Positions 24,752 to 32,359 of a stretch of DNA of 34,162 nt are shown here, one piece after another. Source of the stretch: JBEBXQ01 sp040391535 (GTDB taxonomy: Bacteria > Bacteroidota > Bacteroidia > Cytophagales > Spirosomataceae); contig JBEBXQ010000034.1 in assembly GCA_040391535.1 (NCBI GenBank), positions 1 to 34,162 of the forward strand, written 5' to 3'. The notes beneath the pieces were generated by a model. The model made no database searches. It was not told the origin of the DNA and saw only the letters and a list, made by a program, of their open reading frames with translations. The position numbers were made by a program, and so were the translations under genes. Position 1 is the stretch's first letter; every line of letters begins with the position of its first letter.

Positions 24752-25840
24752 CTACGAAACACCAATCAGCCTCCAGATACCGGAGATAAAGAATAAAACC
24801 AAACCGACAGGCGTCAGCACTTTCCAGCCCAGATACATCAGCTGATCCACCCGTAACCGTGGCAGCGTCCAGCGCGCCCACATTTGAACAATTACCAGTA
24901 AAAATGACTTGCTTAAAATCCAGCATATACCTGTCAGATACCCCCATAAAGTACCAGGAGCCCCACTTGTCCATTCTGCCAGTTTAAGAGGCCCTATATT
25001 CGGCAAGGGCGTGTTCCAGCTACCCAGAAACAGCACTACGCCCAAAACAGAAACGAGCAGCATCATGCCATATTCTGACAACATCAGCACTGCATAACGC
25101 ATGCCTGAATATTCAGTATGGAAGCCACCGACCAATTCTGATTCTCCCTCGGGTAAATCAAAAGGTGCACGGTTACACTCGGCCAGCGAAGCAATAAAAA
25201 ACACAATAAAGGCTAATAACAGAAACGGATTGCGGACAACGTTCCAGGTCAGAAAGCCACCTACCTCTGAAACATTTATCTGAAGAAACTTCAACCCGAA
25301 AAGATAGTTTTCCTGCGAGGAATAAATCCCCTGCTGGTAACTTATTTCCTGCAAATCGAGCGTCTGAGCGACCATCACAACACAGAGAACAGATAACACC
25401 AGTGAAATTTCGTAGGAGATCATCTGAGCTATTGAACGCATAGCTCCATATAAGGAGAACTTATTATTGGACCCCCAGCCGGTCATCAGCAGCCCGATTA
25501 CATCAATAGAAATGATCGTCAGCAGAAAAAAAACACCCACTGCAGCGCCTGATCCACCCAGTTCAGGAGCAAGGGGAATAACCGCATAGCCTGCAAAAAC
25601 CGCTATAAAAATAATCACCGGACCGGTCAGGAACATCCATCTGTCAGCAGCTTTGGGCACAATATCTTCCTTTTGCAGCAGTTTCAGCAAATCAGCGAAG
25701 AGCTGCAATAATCCCCATTTCCCAACCTCCATCGGCCCAAGCCTGTCCTGAATAAATGCGGAAACTTTTCTTTCCAGATACACACCGATAATAACAAATC
25801 CCGGGACAAGTAAAAGAAAAACAATCAGAGTAACCGGCAT
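24752..25840 (-). CDS. nuoH: NADH-quinone oxidoreductase subunit H (complex I)
   Basis: A 362-residue, highly hydrophobic protein with about eight membrane helices: the NuoH/ND1 subunit that forms the quinone site and links the peripheral and membrane arms of complex I. Signatures are YLERKVSAFIQDRLGP near the start, KLLQKEDIVP, and the strongly conserved acidic loop APFDLPEGESELVGGFHTEY with SGMRYA. Length is close to the family norm; the N-terminus is slightly short, and an in-frame stop 12 codons upstream with no other start codon between excludes a real extension. None of the other nuo genes is next to it, which is unusual. It has its own promoter element at 25908-25915. Confidence 0.93.
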   Translation of the reverse strand: MPVTLIVFLLLVPGFVIIGVYLERKVSAFIQDRLGPMEVGKWGLLQLFADLLKLLQKEDIVPKAADRWMFLTGPVIIFIAVFAGYAVIPLAPELGGSGAAVGVFFLLTIISIDVIGLLMTGWGSNNKFSLYGAMRSIAQMISYEISLVLSVLCVVMVAQTLDLQEISYQQGIYSSQENYLFGLKFLQINVSEVGGFLTWNVVRNPFLLLAFIVFFIASLAECNRAPFDLPEGESELVGGFHTEYSGMRYAVLMLSEYGMMLLVSVLGVVLFLGSWNTPLPNIGPLKLAEWTSGAPGTLWGYLTGICWILSKSFLLVIVQMWARWTLPRLRVDQLMYLGWKVLTPVGLVLFFISGIWRLIGVS

Positions 25841-25907
25841 GAGTAAATTGAGCTTGAAACAGGCAGAAAAATGTTACTTAAATTCCGTCTATCCAGACAG
25901 AATACCG

Positions 25908-25915
25908 CAAAAATA
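25908..25915 (-). promoter_or_regulatory. TAnnTTTG promoter element of nuoH
   Basis: Minus strand TATTTTTG, an exact match, about 68 bases upstream of the nuoH start. It is divergent from the lemA element 80 bases away. Confidence 0.5.
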
Positions 25916-25987
25916 GAGAATTTATAGGTTCATCTGCCGAAATCTCGTTTTTATGTATATTTTTTTAAAAGCCTCCGAAATTTTAAA

Positions 25988-25995
25988 TAACTTTG
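25988..25995 (+). promoter_or_regulatory. TAnnTTTG promoter element of lemA
   Basis: TAACTTTG, an exact match, 36 bases before the lemA ATG at 26032. It should drive the lemA-TPM group. Confidence 0.5.
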
Positions 25996-26031
25996 ATTTC
26001 AACTTTTACACCATAAACTAAATAACCAAAT

Positions 26032-26613
26032 ATGTCAAAAGGACTCATTATCGTGATTATCCTCGCCATCGTTGTCGGCTTTTTTGGCTGCAGCACCTAC
26101 AATGGTATGGTCACCAAAGACGAAGCTGTTAACAACGCCTGGGGACAGGTACAAAACCAATATCAACGCCGTGCAGATCTGATTCCAAATCTTGTCAATA
26201 CAGTAAAAGGGGCTGCAGATTTTGAGAAAAGTACCCTCGAAAGTGTCATTCAGGCACGTGCTAATGCCACCTCAACCAACTTTACAGCAGATCAGCTGAC
26301 GCCTGAAAATGTTGCTAAATTCCAACAGGCTCAGGAGCAGCTAAGTGGTGCTTTATCCCGGCTACTGGTAAGCGTCGAGAGGTATCCTGAACTAAAAGCT
26401 AATCAGAATTTCCTGGAATTGCAGGCACAGCTGGAAGGAACTGAAAACCGGATTACAGTAGCCCGGAATGATTTCAATAATGTGGTGAAGGACTACAACC
26501 AGACGGTAAGGGTATTCCCGGCTAATTTGTTTGCAGGTATCTTCGGATTTGCACAAAAAGGCTATTTTGAAGCCTCACAGGCTGCACAAACGGCACCTTC
26601 CGTACAGTTCTGA
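26032..26613 (+). CDS. lemA: LemA family protein
   Basis: A 193-residue protein with one N-terminal membrane segment (about 4-19) followed by the LemA helical domain. The domain shows the typical YNGMVTKDEAVNNAWGQVQN and YQRRADLIPNLVNTVKG, and later NFLELQAQLEGTENRI and ARNDFNNVVKDYN. LemA proteins are anchored in the membrane with a long coiled helical bundle outside; the exact role is unknown. Cys20 (FFGC) follows the membrane segment and could be lipidated, although the lipobox is poor. The gene heads a group with two TPM-domain genes, a well-known association in bacteria. Confidence 0.92.
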   Translation: MSKGLIIVIILAIVVGFFGCSTYNGMVTKDEAVNNAWGQVQNQYQRRADLIPNLVNTVKGAADFEKSTLESVIQARANATSTNFTADQLTPENVAKFQQAQEQLSGALSRLLVSVERYPELKANQNFLELQAQLEGTENRITVARNDFNNVVKDYNQTVRVFPANLFAGIFGFAQKGYFEASQAAQTAPSVQF

Positions 26614-26634
26614 CCGGTTTAAAAATTTAGTCCG

Positions 26635-26663
26635 CGCCATGCTCACCACAAGGTAGCATGGCG
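26635..26663 (+). other. Strong intergenic hairpin in the lemA-TPM operon
   Basis: CGCCATGCT (26635-26643) pairs perfectly with AGCATGGCG (26655-26663); ACC and GGT inside extend the stem around an ACAA loop with one bulged C. No T-run follows (TCGTTATTAAC), so an mRNA-stabilising or attenuating structure is more likely than a full terminator. Confidence 0.6.
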
Positions 26664-26694
26664 TCGTTATTAACAATCAGATAACCCGGCTACT

Positions 26695-27132
26695 ATGTCA
26701 CAACCACATTTGCTTTCGTATGAAGAGCAGGATCAGATTATTAATGCCATCAGGCAGACAGAGAAGCTTACTTCAGGCGAAATAAAGGTTCATATTGAGA
26801 AAAAATGCCCGGATAAAGATCCCGTAGCCCGGGTTCAGGTCATTTTCGAAAAGCTTGAGATGAATCAGACCCGGGAGCGTAATGGTGTACTGCTTTACCT
26901 GGCTTATGAAGATCATATTTTCTATGTCTATGGGGACAAGGGTATTTATGAAAAAACCCCCAGGGATTTTTGGGAAAGTACCAAAGAAAAAATGCGGTTA
27001 CGATTTGCCAGAGAAGAATTTGTAGAAGGCTTCTGCGAAGGTATTGAAGAAGCGGGTACACAACTTGCAAAGTATTTTCCGGAGCGGAATGACAACCCTA
27101 ATGAACTTTCAGATGATATTTCTTTCGGATAA
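26695..27132 (+). CDS. TPM-domain protein, short soluble form
   Basis: A 145-residue protein with no signal peptide or membrane segment, made of a TPM-type domain (SGEIKVHIEKKCP, VQVIFEKLEMNQT, RNGVLLYLAYEDHIFYVYGDKGIYEKTP). TPM domains are also known as the YgcG/repair-of-photosystem-II fold and have been linked to phosphatase activity in plants; the bacterial role is unknown. It has a companion TPM gene (27273) with a signal peptide and a lemA gene before it, matching the lemA-TPM-TPM order I recall from other Bacteroidota. The gap from lemA contains a strong hairpin. Confidence 0.85.
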   Translation: MSQPHLLSYEEQDQIINAIRQTEKLTSGEIKVHIEKKCPDKDPVARVQVIFEKLEMNQTRERNGVLLYLAYEDHIFYVYGDKGIYEKTPRDFWESTKEKMRLRFAREEFVEGFCEGIEEAGTQLAKYFPERNDNPNELSDDISFG

Positions 27133-27272
27133 ACGTTCAATAATCATTTAATTCACGAAATACACACCCGCTTCTACACTGTTTTCGTTTGCTATGGATC
27201 AGGCACTATGTGGTGGTTCTGAGTTTAGAAAACAGATAAAACACTAACTTATTACAATCAACAAGCCATAGA

Positions 27273-28055
27273 ATGAAAAATATAATCGGATTGTTTCTGC
27301 TCGTACTACTTACTTGTGTCAGGATACACGGTCAGAACATCCCGCCTGCACCTAACCCTCCCCGGCTCGTCAATGATTTTGCCAATCAGCTTAATGCTAA
27401 CGAAAAACAAGAGCTCGAAAGAAAGCTGGTGAGCTATAACGACAGCACCTCTACCCAGATTACCATAGTGATTGTAAATTCCGTAAAACCTTATCCTATG
27501 GCTGATTACGCATTTCAGCTTGGGCGGGAATGGGGCGTCGGACAAAAAGAAAAAAATAACGGCGTTGTGGTTCTATGGGCCTCCGACGACCGTGAAGTCT
27601 TTATTGCCACTGGTTATGGTATGGAGGGTGTTTTACCTGATGCTCTGGCAAAACGCATCGTAGAGCAGGTCATTTTACCGGAATTCCGGAACGGGCAGTT
27701 TTACAAAGGACTGGACCGTGCAGCAGATACCATTTTCAAATACGCCACCGGCGAATATAAAGCAGATCCGAAAACCAGCTCTGACGAGTCAGTGGCTCCT
27801 CTTCTGATTGCCCTGGTTATTTTTATCATCCTGATCTTCTTTATTTCAAGAAGTAACAAAAACGATAAGGGAGGACCGGGTAACCGCTCCGGTAGCGGGC
27901 CTGTCTTCTGGCCCTATACCACCTATTCAGGCAGAGGACGCCATTCCGGAAACTGGGGCGGTGGCTTTGGTGGAGGATTCGGTGGCGGAAGCGGTGGCTT
28001 TGGCGGATTCGGTGGTGGTAGTTTTGGCGGTGGCGGAGCAGGAGGACGGTATTAG
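27273..28055 (+). CDS. TPM-domain protein with membrane anchor and glycine-rich tail (YgcG-like)
   Basis: A 260-residue protein: signal peptide (1-20), TPM domain (about 28-165, with LVNDFANQLNANEKQELE, STQITIVIVNS, NNGVVVLWASDDREVFIATGYG and GMEGVLPD), a charged linker, and a membrane helix (about 177-193). A tail rich in Gly, Ser and Phe (about 205-260) ends GGGGAGGRY. The layout is that of YgcG: a periplasmic TPM domain held by the helix, with the flexible tail behind it. Function is unknown. Its last 129 bases overlap, in antisense, the 3' end of the dehydratase gene on the other strand; the usual YgcG ending shows that this gene's stop is normal. Confidence 0.9.
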   Translation: MKNIIGLFLLVLLTCVRIHGQNIPPAPNPPRLVNDFANQLNANEKQELERKLVSYNDSTSTQITIVIVNSVKPYPMADYAFQLGREWGVGQKEKNNGVVVLWASDDREVFIATGYGMEGVLPDALAKRIVEQVILPEFRNGQFYKGLDRAADTIFKYATGEYKADPKTSSDESVAPLLIALVIFIILIFFISRSNKNDKGGPGNRSGSGPVFWPYTTYSGRGRHSGNWGGGFGGGFGGGSGGFGGFGGGSFGGGGAGGRY

Positions 28056-29075
28056 TTTGTATTGTGAGGCTGTACCCGAAGCTATATCCATCAACAGATC
28101 ATGAATTTCGGAAGATGAAAACCACTGATCATTAAGATCCGAGCGGTATACAAATCCGTGATGCCTTTGCAACGCATTTAATTGTTGCCTGTAGTAATCC
28201 ATCTGCTCATTATTTCCGGCTGTTATCATAATAAATGAGTCCGGCGTTTCCAGTATTGTTTCCGACTCCTGACCGGAAATCAACTCCTCGTGCATTCTTT
28301 CCCCTTGCCTTATTCCCGTTTTATGCCACATATCTGAAGGGGCTACGGCAGCCGCTATGTCTCCTATTCTCAACGATTTCATTTTCGGAATAAAAATCTC
28401 TCCTCCTTTCATCATCTTCATTACTTTTATCAGATAAACTGCAGCATCTTCCCGCCGGATACAAAACCGGGTCATTCCGGGATCAGTAATTGTTAAGCGA
28501 AGACCGTTTTGCTTCTGATGAAGAAATAACGGGATTACGGAACCTCTTGAAGCTGCGAAATTTCCGAACCTGATTACAGAAAACCGGCATCCGCTACCAT
28601 AGCCCGCATTGTTGGCAGATATCATTAACTTCTCCATCAGCAACTTACTTGCACCATAAGCATTTACAGGAGCGGCAGCCTTATCAGTCGAAACGGCAAT
28701 CACAATTTTAACACCTGATTCCTGAGCCGCCCTGATTACATTCTGTGTACCGGTGATATTTGTTTTAATACATTCCTCTGGGTTTTGCTCACAGGCAGGC
28801 ACCTGTTTAAGTGCGGCAAGATGAAAAATATAATCTACATTGCAGCAAACCTCCTTCAACCGCTCATAGTCTCTGATATCACCCAGCTTCCAGCATATCC
28901 TTTTATTATTGCCATATTGCCCGGATTCTTCAAATTGTTTAAGCTCATCACGACTATAGATGATAATACGCTCAATATCAGAAAATTCTGTTATTATATA
29001 ATGCAGCAAAGTGCCTCCTAAAGAACCTGTACCACCCGTCACCAGGATGGTTTTACCCGAGAAGTTAAGATACAT
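27927..29075 (-). CDS. PseB/CapD-like UDP-N-acetylhexosamine 4,6-dehydratase with antisense-encoded tail
   Basis: A 382-residue extended short-chain dehydrogenase of the polysaccharide-synthesis (CapD/PseB) type. It has the NAD motif GGTGSLGG (14-21), HLAALKQVPACEQNPEECIKTN (85-106), the STDKAAAP motif (129-136) with Asp131 and Lys132, and Tyr140/Lys144 (YGASK). PseB converts UDP-GlcNAc to a 4-keto-6-deoxy sugar, feeding rare amino sugars of capsule or glycan. Relatives end near residue 335-343; here codons 341-382 run antisense in register through the glycine-rich end of the TPM gene, giving a Ser/Thr/Ala tail. The ancestral stop seems lost. PseB versus other CapD-type specificity is undecided. 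Confidence 0.83.
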   Translation of the reverse strand: MYLNFSGKTILVTGGTGSLGGTLLHYIITEFSDIERIIIYSRDELKQFEESGQYGNNKRICWKLGDIRDYERLKEVCCNVDYIFHLAALKQVPACEQNPEECIKTNITGTQNVIRAAQESGVKIVIAVSTDKAAAPVNAYGASKLLMEKLMISANNAGYGSGCRFSVIRFGNFAASRGSVIPLFLHQKQNGLRLTITDPGMTRFCIRREDAAVYLIKVMKMMKGGEIFIPKMKSLRIGDIAAAVAPSDMWHKTGIRQGERMHEELISGQESETILETPDSFIMITAGNNEQMDYYRQQLNALQRHHGFVYRSDLNDQWFSSSEIHDLLMDIASGTASQYKLIPSSCSATAKTTTTESAKATASATESSTKATAPVSGMASSA

Positions 29076-29538
29076 AGCTTGGTGTGTATAGTTTAAAGCA
29101 ATATACGAATAAACCCGACTAAATTATGAGTATGTTTTCATATTTTCCATACATCATGACAAATAATATCACGAATGTTTACTTCAAGAGAATTGATATA
29201 AAAAGCCCGAAGGGCTGAAATAATTACAGAAAAGCAAATGAACATTACTTGCAAAACCCCGCAAGAGGTGATATTTTCCTGCCTCTCTAATCAAACAAAT
29301 CTATTGACTGTAAGCCCTGCAAAATAAATTCTGATAAGGTCGGATAGTATTCTGCAAGTCTCGTGATCGGCAGAATAAATATTAAAAGGACGTAAATGAG
29401 GAAAAGGTAACTTTCGGGAAAGATTTTCGATAGGCAGAAAATCATCGGCAACAACGGGATAGAAGGTTTTACCTGTTACCGGCAATTTCAATTCAGGGAT
29501 TGTTTAGAATAATTGCACCTTATTGCAATAGCTCATCA
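29076..29538. other. Gene-poor gap in the polysaccharide cluster
   Basis: About 460 bases without a supported gene. A minus-strand frame of 66 codons (29291-29491) is open but begins only with TTG and resembles nothing I know. A weak hairpin, ATTGCA/TGCAAT, lies at 29512-29529 just after the glycosyltransferase stop. The best-defined element is the terminator at 29200-29216. The stretch may be what remains of a lost gene. Confidence 0.35.
29200..29216 (-). terminator. Compact terminator hairpin
   Basis: On the minus strand AGCCC TTC GGGCT is followed at once by TTTTTATATC, a short classical terminator. It lies 323 bases after the glycosyltransferase stop and 75 bases after the open frame at 29291. 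Confidence 0.55.
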
Positions 29539-30663
29539 TTATAAATCAGCTAACAGCTGGAGATACTTTTTAACTATAATATTGGTAGAAAAGGTACTGG
29601 TTGCTTTATTTCTTGCTTCAATTCCCATTTGTGATCTTACCTCAAGCGGACTACCCATAAACTTCAGAATATTCCTCTCCAGATCATCAGCATCAGCCAC
29701 TTTACAAATGAGGCCATTTACGTCATGATCCACCGTATGCCTGCACCCCGGAGCATCAGTGGTAATACATGGCTTACCCATTGCAAAAGATTCGAGGATT
29801 ACTTTGGGAATTCCTTCCCTGTAAGATGGTAAGATAACCGCGTCAGATTTACAAATATATTTTCTGGTGTTTTTATCAAACCCAAGCATCTTAACATTAT
29901 TTTCACTTTTCCACAACACAATATCATCCGAAGAAACAGCAGCAGGGTTACCTTCATCCTGATCGCCCAGCAACAGAAATGTTGTTTCAGGGTACACTTT
30001 TCTTATATTTCTGGCCGCTTCCATATATTCATAAACGCCTTTATCTTTTAAAAGCCGTGCTATCATCAGAAAAGTAAATTTCCCTTCTTCCTTTACTGCT
30101 GTCTGTTCACAGTAGGATGGATGATAAAACTCTGTATCAATACCCGACCCTGGTATTACTTCTGTTTTCTTACTCTTTACCAGCCTTTCTTTAACAAATA
30201 ATGTTCTGTCATCTTCATTCTGAAAAAATATTTTATCTGAAAAAATAAAGGCAAGCTTATAAAGCATCTTTGCAATGGAGGAACTTGCTCCATTGTTCAG
30301 AAAAACATAGCCCAATCCCGTAACCGTGCTGATCGTTTTTACACCGGTCATAAAGCCGGCCAGACTGCCATAAATATTAGGTTTGATGGTATACTGTAAC
30401 ACAACATCCAGTTTCAGCTGCCGGTAAATAGTAGTCAGTTCAGCCACCAGAAGTATATCCCGAAATGGGTTTGTTCCTTTTCTTGACAGGCCTTTTACGA
30501 TAGTCAGCTGGTGCCCTGCTTCTGTTAATTCTTTAGTGTGTTTATCCAGAGGAGCTATAATAAATACCTCATGGCCCGCAGACTGCAATGCAGTGATTAA
30601 ACCCATTCTAAAGTTTAAAATGTTCCAGGACGTATTAGCTATTATTCCAATTCTCTTTTTCAC
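29539..30663 (-). CDS. Family 4 glycosyltransferase (GT-B fold)
   Basis: A 374-residue cytoplasmic glycosyltransferase. The N-terminal half has IGIIANTSWNILNFRMGL and YTIKPNIYGSLAG; the C-terminal nucleotide-sugar-binding half has FLMIARLLKDKGVYEY and the E-x7-E motif Glu283/Glu291 (YREGIPKVILESFAMG). The YTIKPNIYG stretch resembles PglA/WbnH-type enzymes that add a HexNAc to an undecaprenyl-linked sugar, so a similar step in surface polysaccharide assembly is likely; donor and acceptor are unknown. Translation starts at GTG (reading MKKRIGIIANTS); no ATG is available upstream. Neighbours are the epimerase and dehydrogenase for UDP-HexNAcA and a PseB-like dehydratase. Confidence 0.88.
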   Translation of the reverse strand: MKKRIGIIANTSWNILNFRMGLITALQSAGHEVFIIAPLDKHTKELTEAGHQLTIVKGLSRKGTNPFRDILLVAELTTIYRQLKLDVVLQYTIKPNIYGSLAGFMTGVKTISTVTGLGYVFLNNGASSSIAKMLYKLAFIFSDKIFFQNEDDRTLFVKERLVKSKKTEVIPGSGIDTEFYHPSYCEQTAVKEEGKFTFLMIARLLKDKGVYEYMEAARNIRKVYPETTFLLLGDQDEGNPAAVSSDDIVLWKSENNVKMLGFDKNTRKYICKSDAVILPSYREGIPKVILESFAMGKPCITTDAPGCRHTVDHDVNGLICKVADADDLERNILKFMGSPLEVRSQMGIEARNKATSTFSTNIIVKKYLQLLADL

Positions 30664-31285
30664 AAATTTTTTAATTCTCCAAGATCAGGACAATTATCAA
30701 AGATAATAGTCGTGAACTTAAGGCAGGGTTAAAATTAATTCAACAAAAATGCTATTTCACCCAAAAAGACCATAATGAAATCACATATAATTTATACATC
30801 ATTACCGTGTTATTCTCAACACTAAAACCTCAATGGGAAAATAAAATGGAAATGTATATATAAAAAATGAAATCTGAAAATTAGTACTTTTTATACAAAT
30901 ACAGTACAAAAACGGTACTACATTAGGTGTTAAATCCCAAAATGATTTAACCTGATCTGAAAACTACTATTTTGATTTGTGTATCCTCCTATTCCTCTCT
31001 TCAGAAATATTTGCATGAAAGTGTGATTTTAGCATAGTGTGCCTGGGTTATGGATTTAAACATTAAGTACAGAACTAAACAGGTATTCCCTTATTTTCTG
31101 GACAACGATACATTATTCCGCAATTTAATATATATGGGGAGATATCACCAAAACATATAAAAATTTCTTTATTTACATATAATAGTAATGATTCGGAAGA
31201 TTATTTCAACGTTGATAAACTGTTGTCAGAAACTACCAATAATGCTTTAAAGGCAAAAGATAGCCTCTGACCGGAAAAGAGACTT
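30664..31285. other. AT-rich gene-poor gap in the polysaccharide cluster
   Basis: About 620 bases, clearly richer in A and T than the genes around, without a complete gene. The right-hand part carries a plus-strand frame of 63 sense codons (31079-31270, listed separately). The rest has scattered short frames only. A promoter for the GT4 gene should be present but no exact TAnnTTTG was found next to it. Confidence 0.4.
31079..31270 (+). pseudogene. Possible 3' gene remnant, no start codon
   Basis: After in-frame TAA codons at 31064 and 31076, a frame runs open for 63 codons to TGA at 31268. It has no ATG or GTG start, but the translation looks protein-like: IIPQFNIYGEISPKHIKISL in the middle and YFNVDKLLSETTNNALKAK near the end, with well-spaced charged and hydrophobic residues. 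An ATG at 31050 in another frame would add about ten residues if one base were shifted near 31079. I do not recognise the family. It is on the opposite strand to every other gene in this cluster and ends 16 bases before the epimerase stop, which suggests a leftover of a replaced gene. Confidence 0.35.
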
Positions 31286-32266
31286 TCAAAGACTCTTGAA
31301 ATAGCTTATTGTTTCGGTAAGGCCTTCTCCGAACAAAACCTCAGGATTGTACCCGAAAAGGTGTTTTGCTTTGGAATAATCGGCTAAACTATGTTTTACG
31401 TCACCCGTTCTTTCTGCCTGATACTTTGGTTTTAAAGGGCTATTCAATTCTTCTGCTATCAATTGCGCCAGCTCATTAAGTGAAGTAGCCTGATTACAGG
31501 CAACATTTACCACTTCATGACTTTGCAGATTCTTTACCAATAATGCTTTTATATTGGCCTGCACTACATTTGAAATGAATGTAAAATCACGGGAAGTTTC
31601 TCCGTCTCCATTAATCAGCGGTGGTTCATTCCTGAGGTAGTTATTGATAAAAACCGGGATAACGGCTGCATAGGGGCCATTCAGATTCTGCTTGGGCCCA
31701 AATACGTTGAAATATCTCAGTCCGATGGAATGAAAGCCGTATATTCTCGAAAACACACCTGCATAAAGTTCATTCACCAATTTGGTAACAGCATACGGCG
31801 ACAAGGGATTACCGGTTATTTCTTCTTTCTTGGGAAGTACAGGACTATCTCCGTAGGTAGAGGAAGAGGCGGCATACACAAGTCTTTTCACTCCCGCTTC
31901 GCGCGCTGCATTTAAAATGTTCAGATGGCCGGTGATATTTACATCGTTGGTAGTAAGAGGGTCATTAACAGAACGGGGTACTGAACCTAATGCAGCCTGA
32001 TGAGCTACAAAATCCACACCTTTCATCGCTTCCTGACACGCTTTAAAATCCCGGATGTCTGTTTCGAGGAACTTTACATTGGGCAATGTAAGAAATGCGG
32101 AAATATTAGATAAGTAACCGGTAGACAGATTATCCATTATCCTTACCTCACCGGCTCCATATCTGACCAGGTACTCTACAAGATTTGAGCCGATAAAACC
32201 AGCCCCGCCTGTAATTAAAAAAGTATACCCTGATAAATCTTCCTGATGATATTTGTTCAATTTCAT
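31286..32266 (-). CDS. UDP-N-acetylhexosamine 4-epimerase (WbpP/TviC-like)
   Basis: A 326-residue extended short-chain dehydrogenase. It has the NAD motif GGAGFIGSN (20-28), the catalytic Ser134-136 region, and Tyr158/Lys162 (SPYAVTK). HQAALGSVPRSVNDP (89-103), ASSSTYGDSPVLPK and IGLRYFNVFGPKQ are distinctive of the WbpP/TviC group, which epimerises UDP-GlcNAc/GalNAc or the matching uronic acids at C4. It lies 93 bases downstream of the WbpO-like dehydrogenase on the same strand; the pair is the standard set for making UDP-GalNAcA (or its C4 epimer), as in Vi antigen and O-antigen clusters. Substrate preference is inferred from that context. Confidence 0.9.
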   Translation of the reverse strand: MKLNKYHQEDLSGYTFLITGGAGFIGSNLVEYLVRYGAGEVRIMDNLSTGYLSNISAFLTLPNVKFLETDIRDFKACQEAMKGVDFVAHQAALGSVPRSVNDPLTTNDVNITGHLNILNAAREAGVKRLVYAASSSTYGDSPVLPKKEEITGNPLSPYAVTKLVNELYAGVFSRIYGFHSIGLRYFNVFGPKQNLNGPYAAVIPVFINNYLRNEPPLINGDGETSRDFTFISNVVQANIKALLVKNLQSHEVVNVACNQATSLNELAQLIAEELNSPLKPKYQAERTGDVKHSLADYSKAKHLFGYNPEVLFGEGLTETISYFKSL

Positions 32267-32359
32267 TATTAAAACAGAGGGGCTTTAATTTGAATTCTCA
32301 TTCATCTATAGCCTGTATATTACTAAATATATGAAAACGATTTAAGGACAGATGCCTGC

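Noticed and set aside
27179..27235. Inverted repeat CTGTTTTC ... GAAAACAG
   Set aside because: Only eight-base arms 41 bases apart in AT-rich DNA; expected by chance and without terminator or operator context.
27955..28050. GGC/GGT-rich repetitive stretch as a possible DNA repeat element
   Set aside because: It is explained by the glycine-rich tail normal for YgcG-like proteins.
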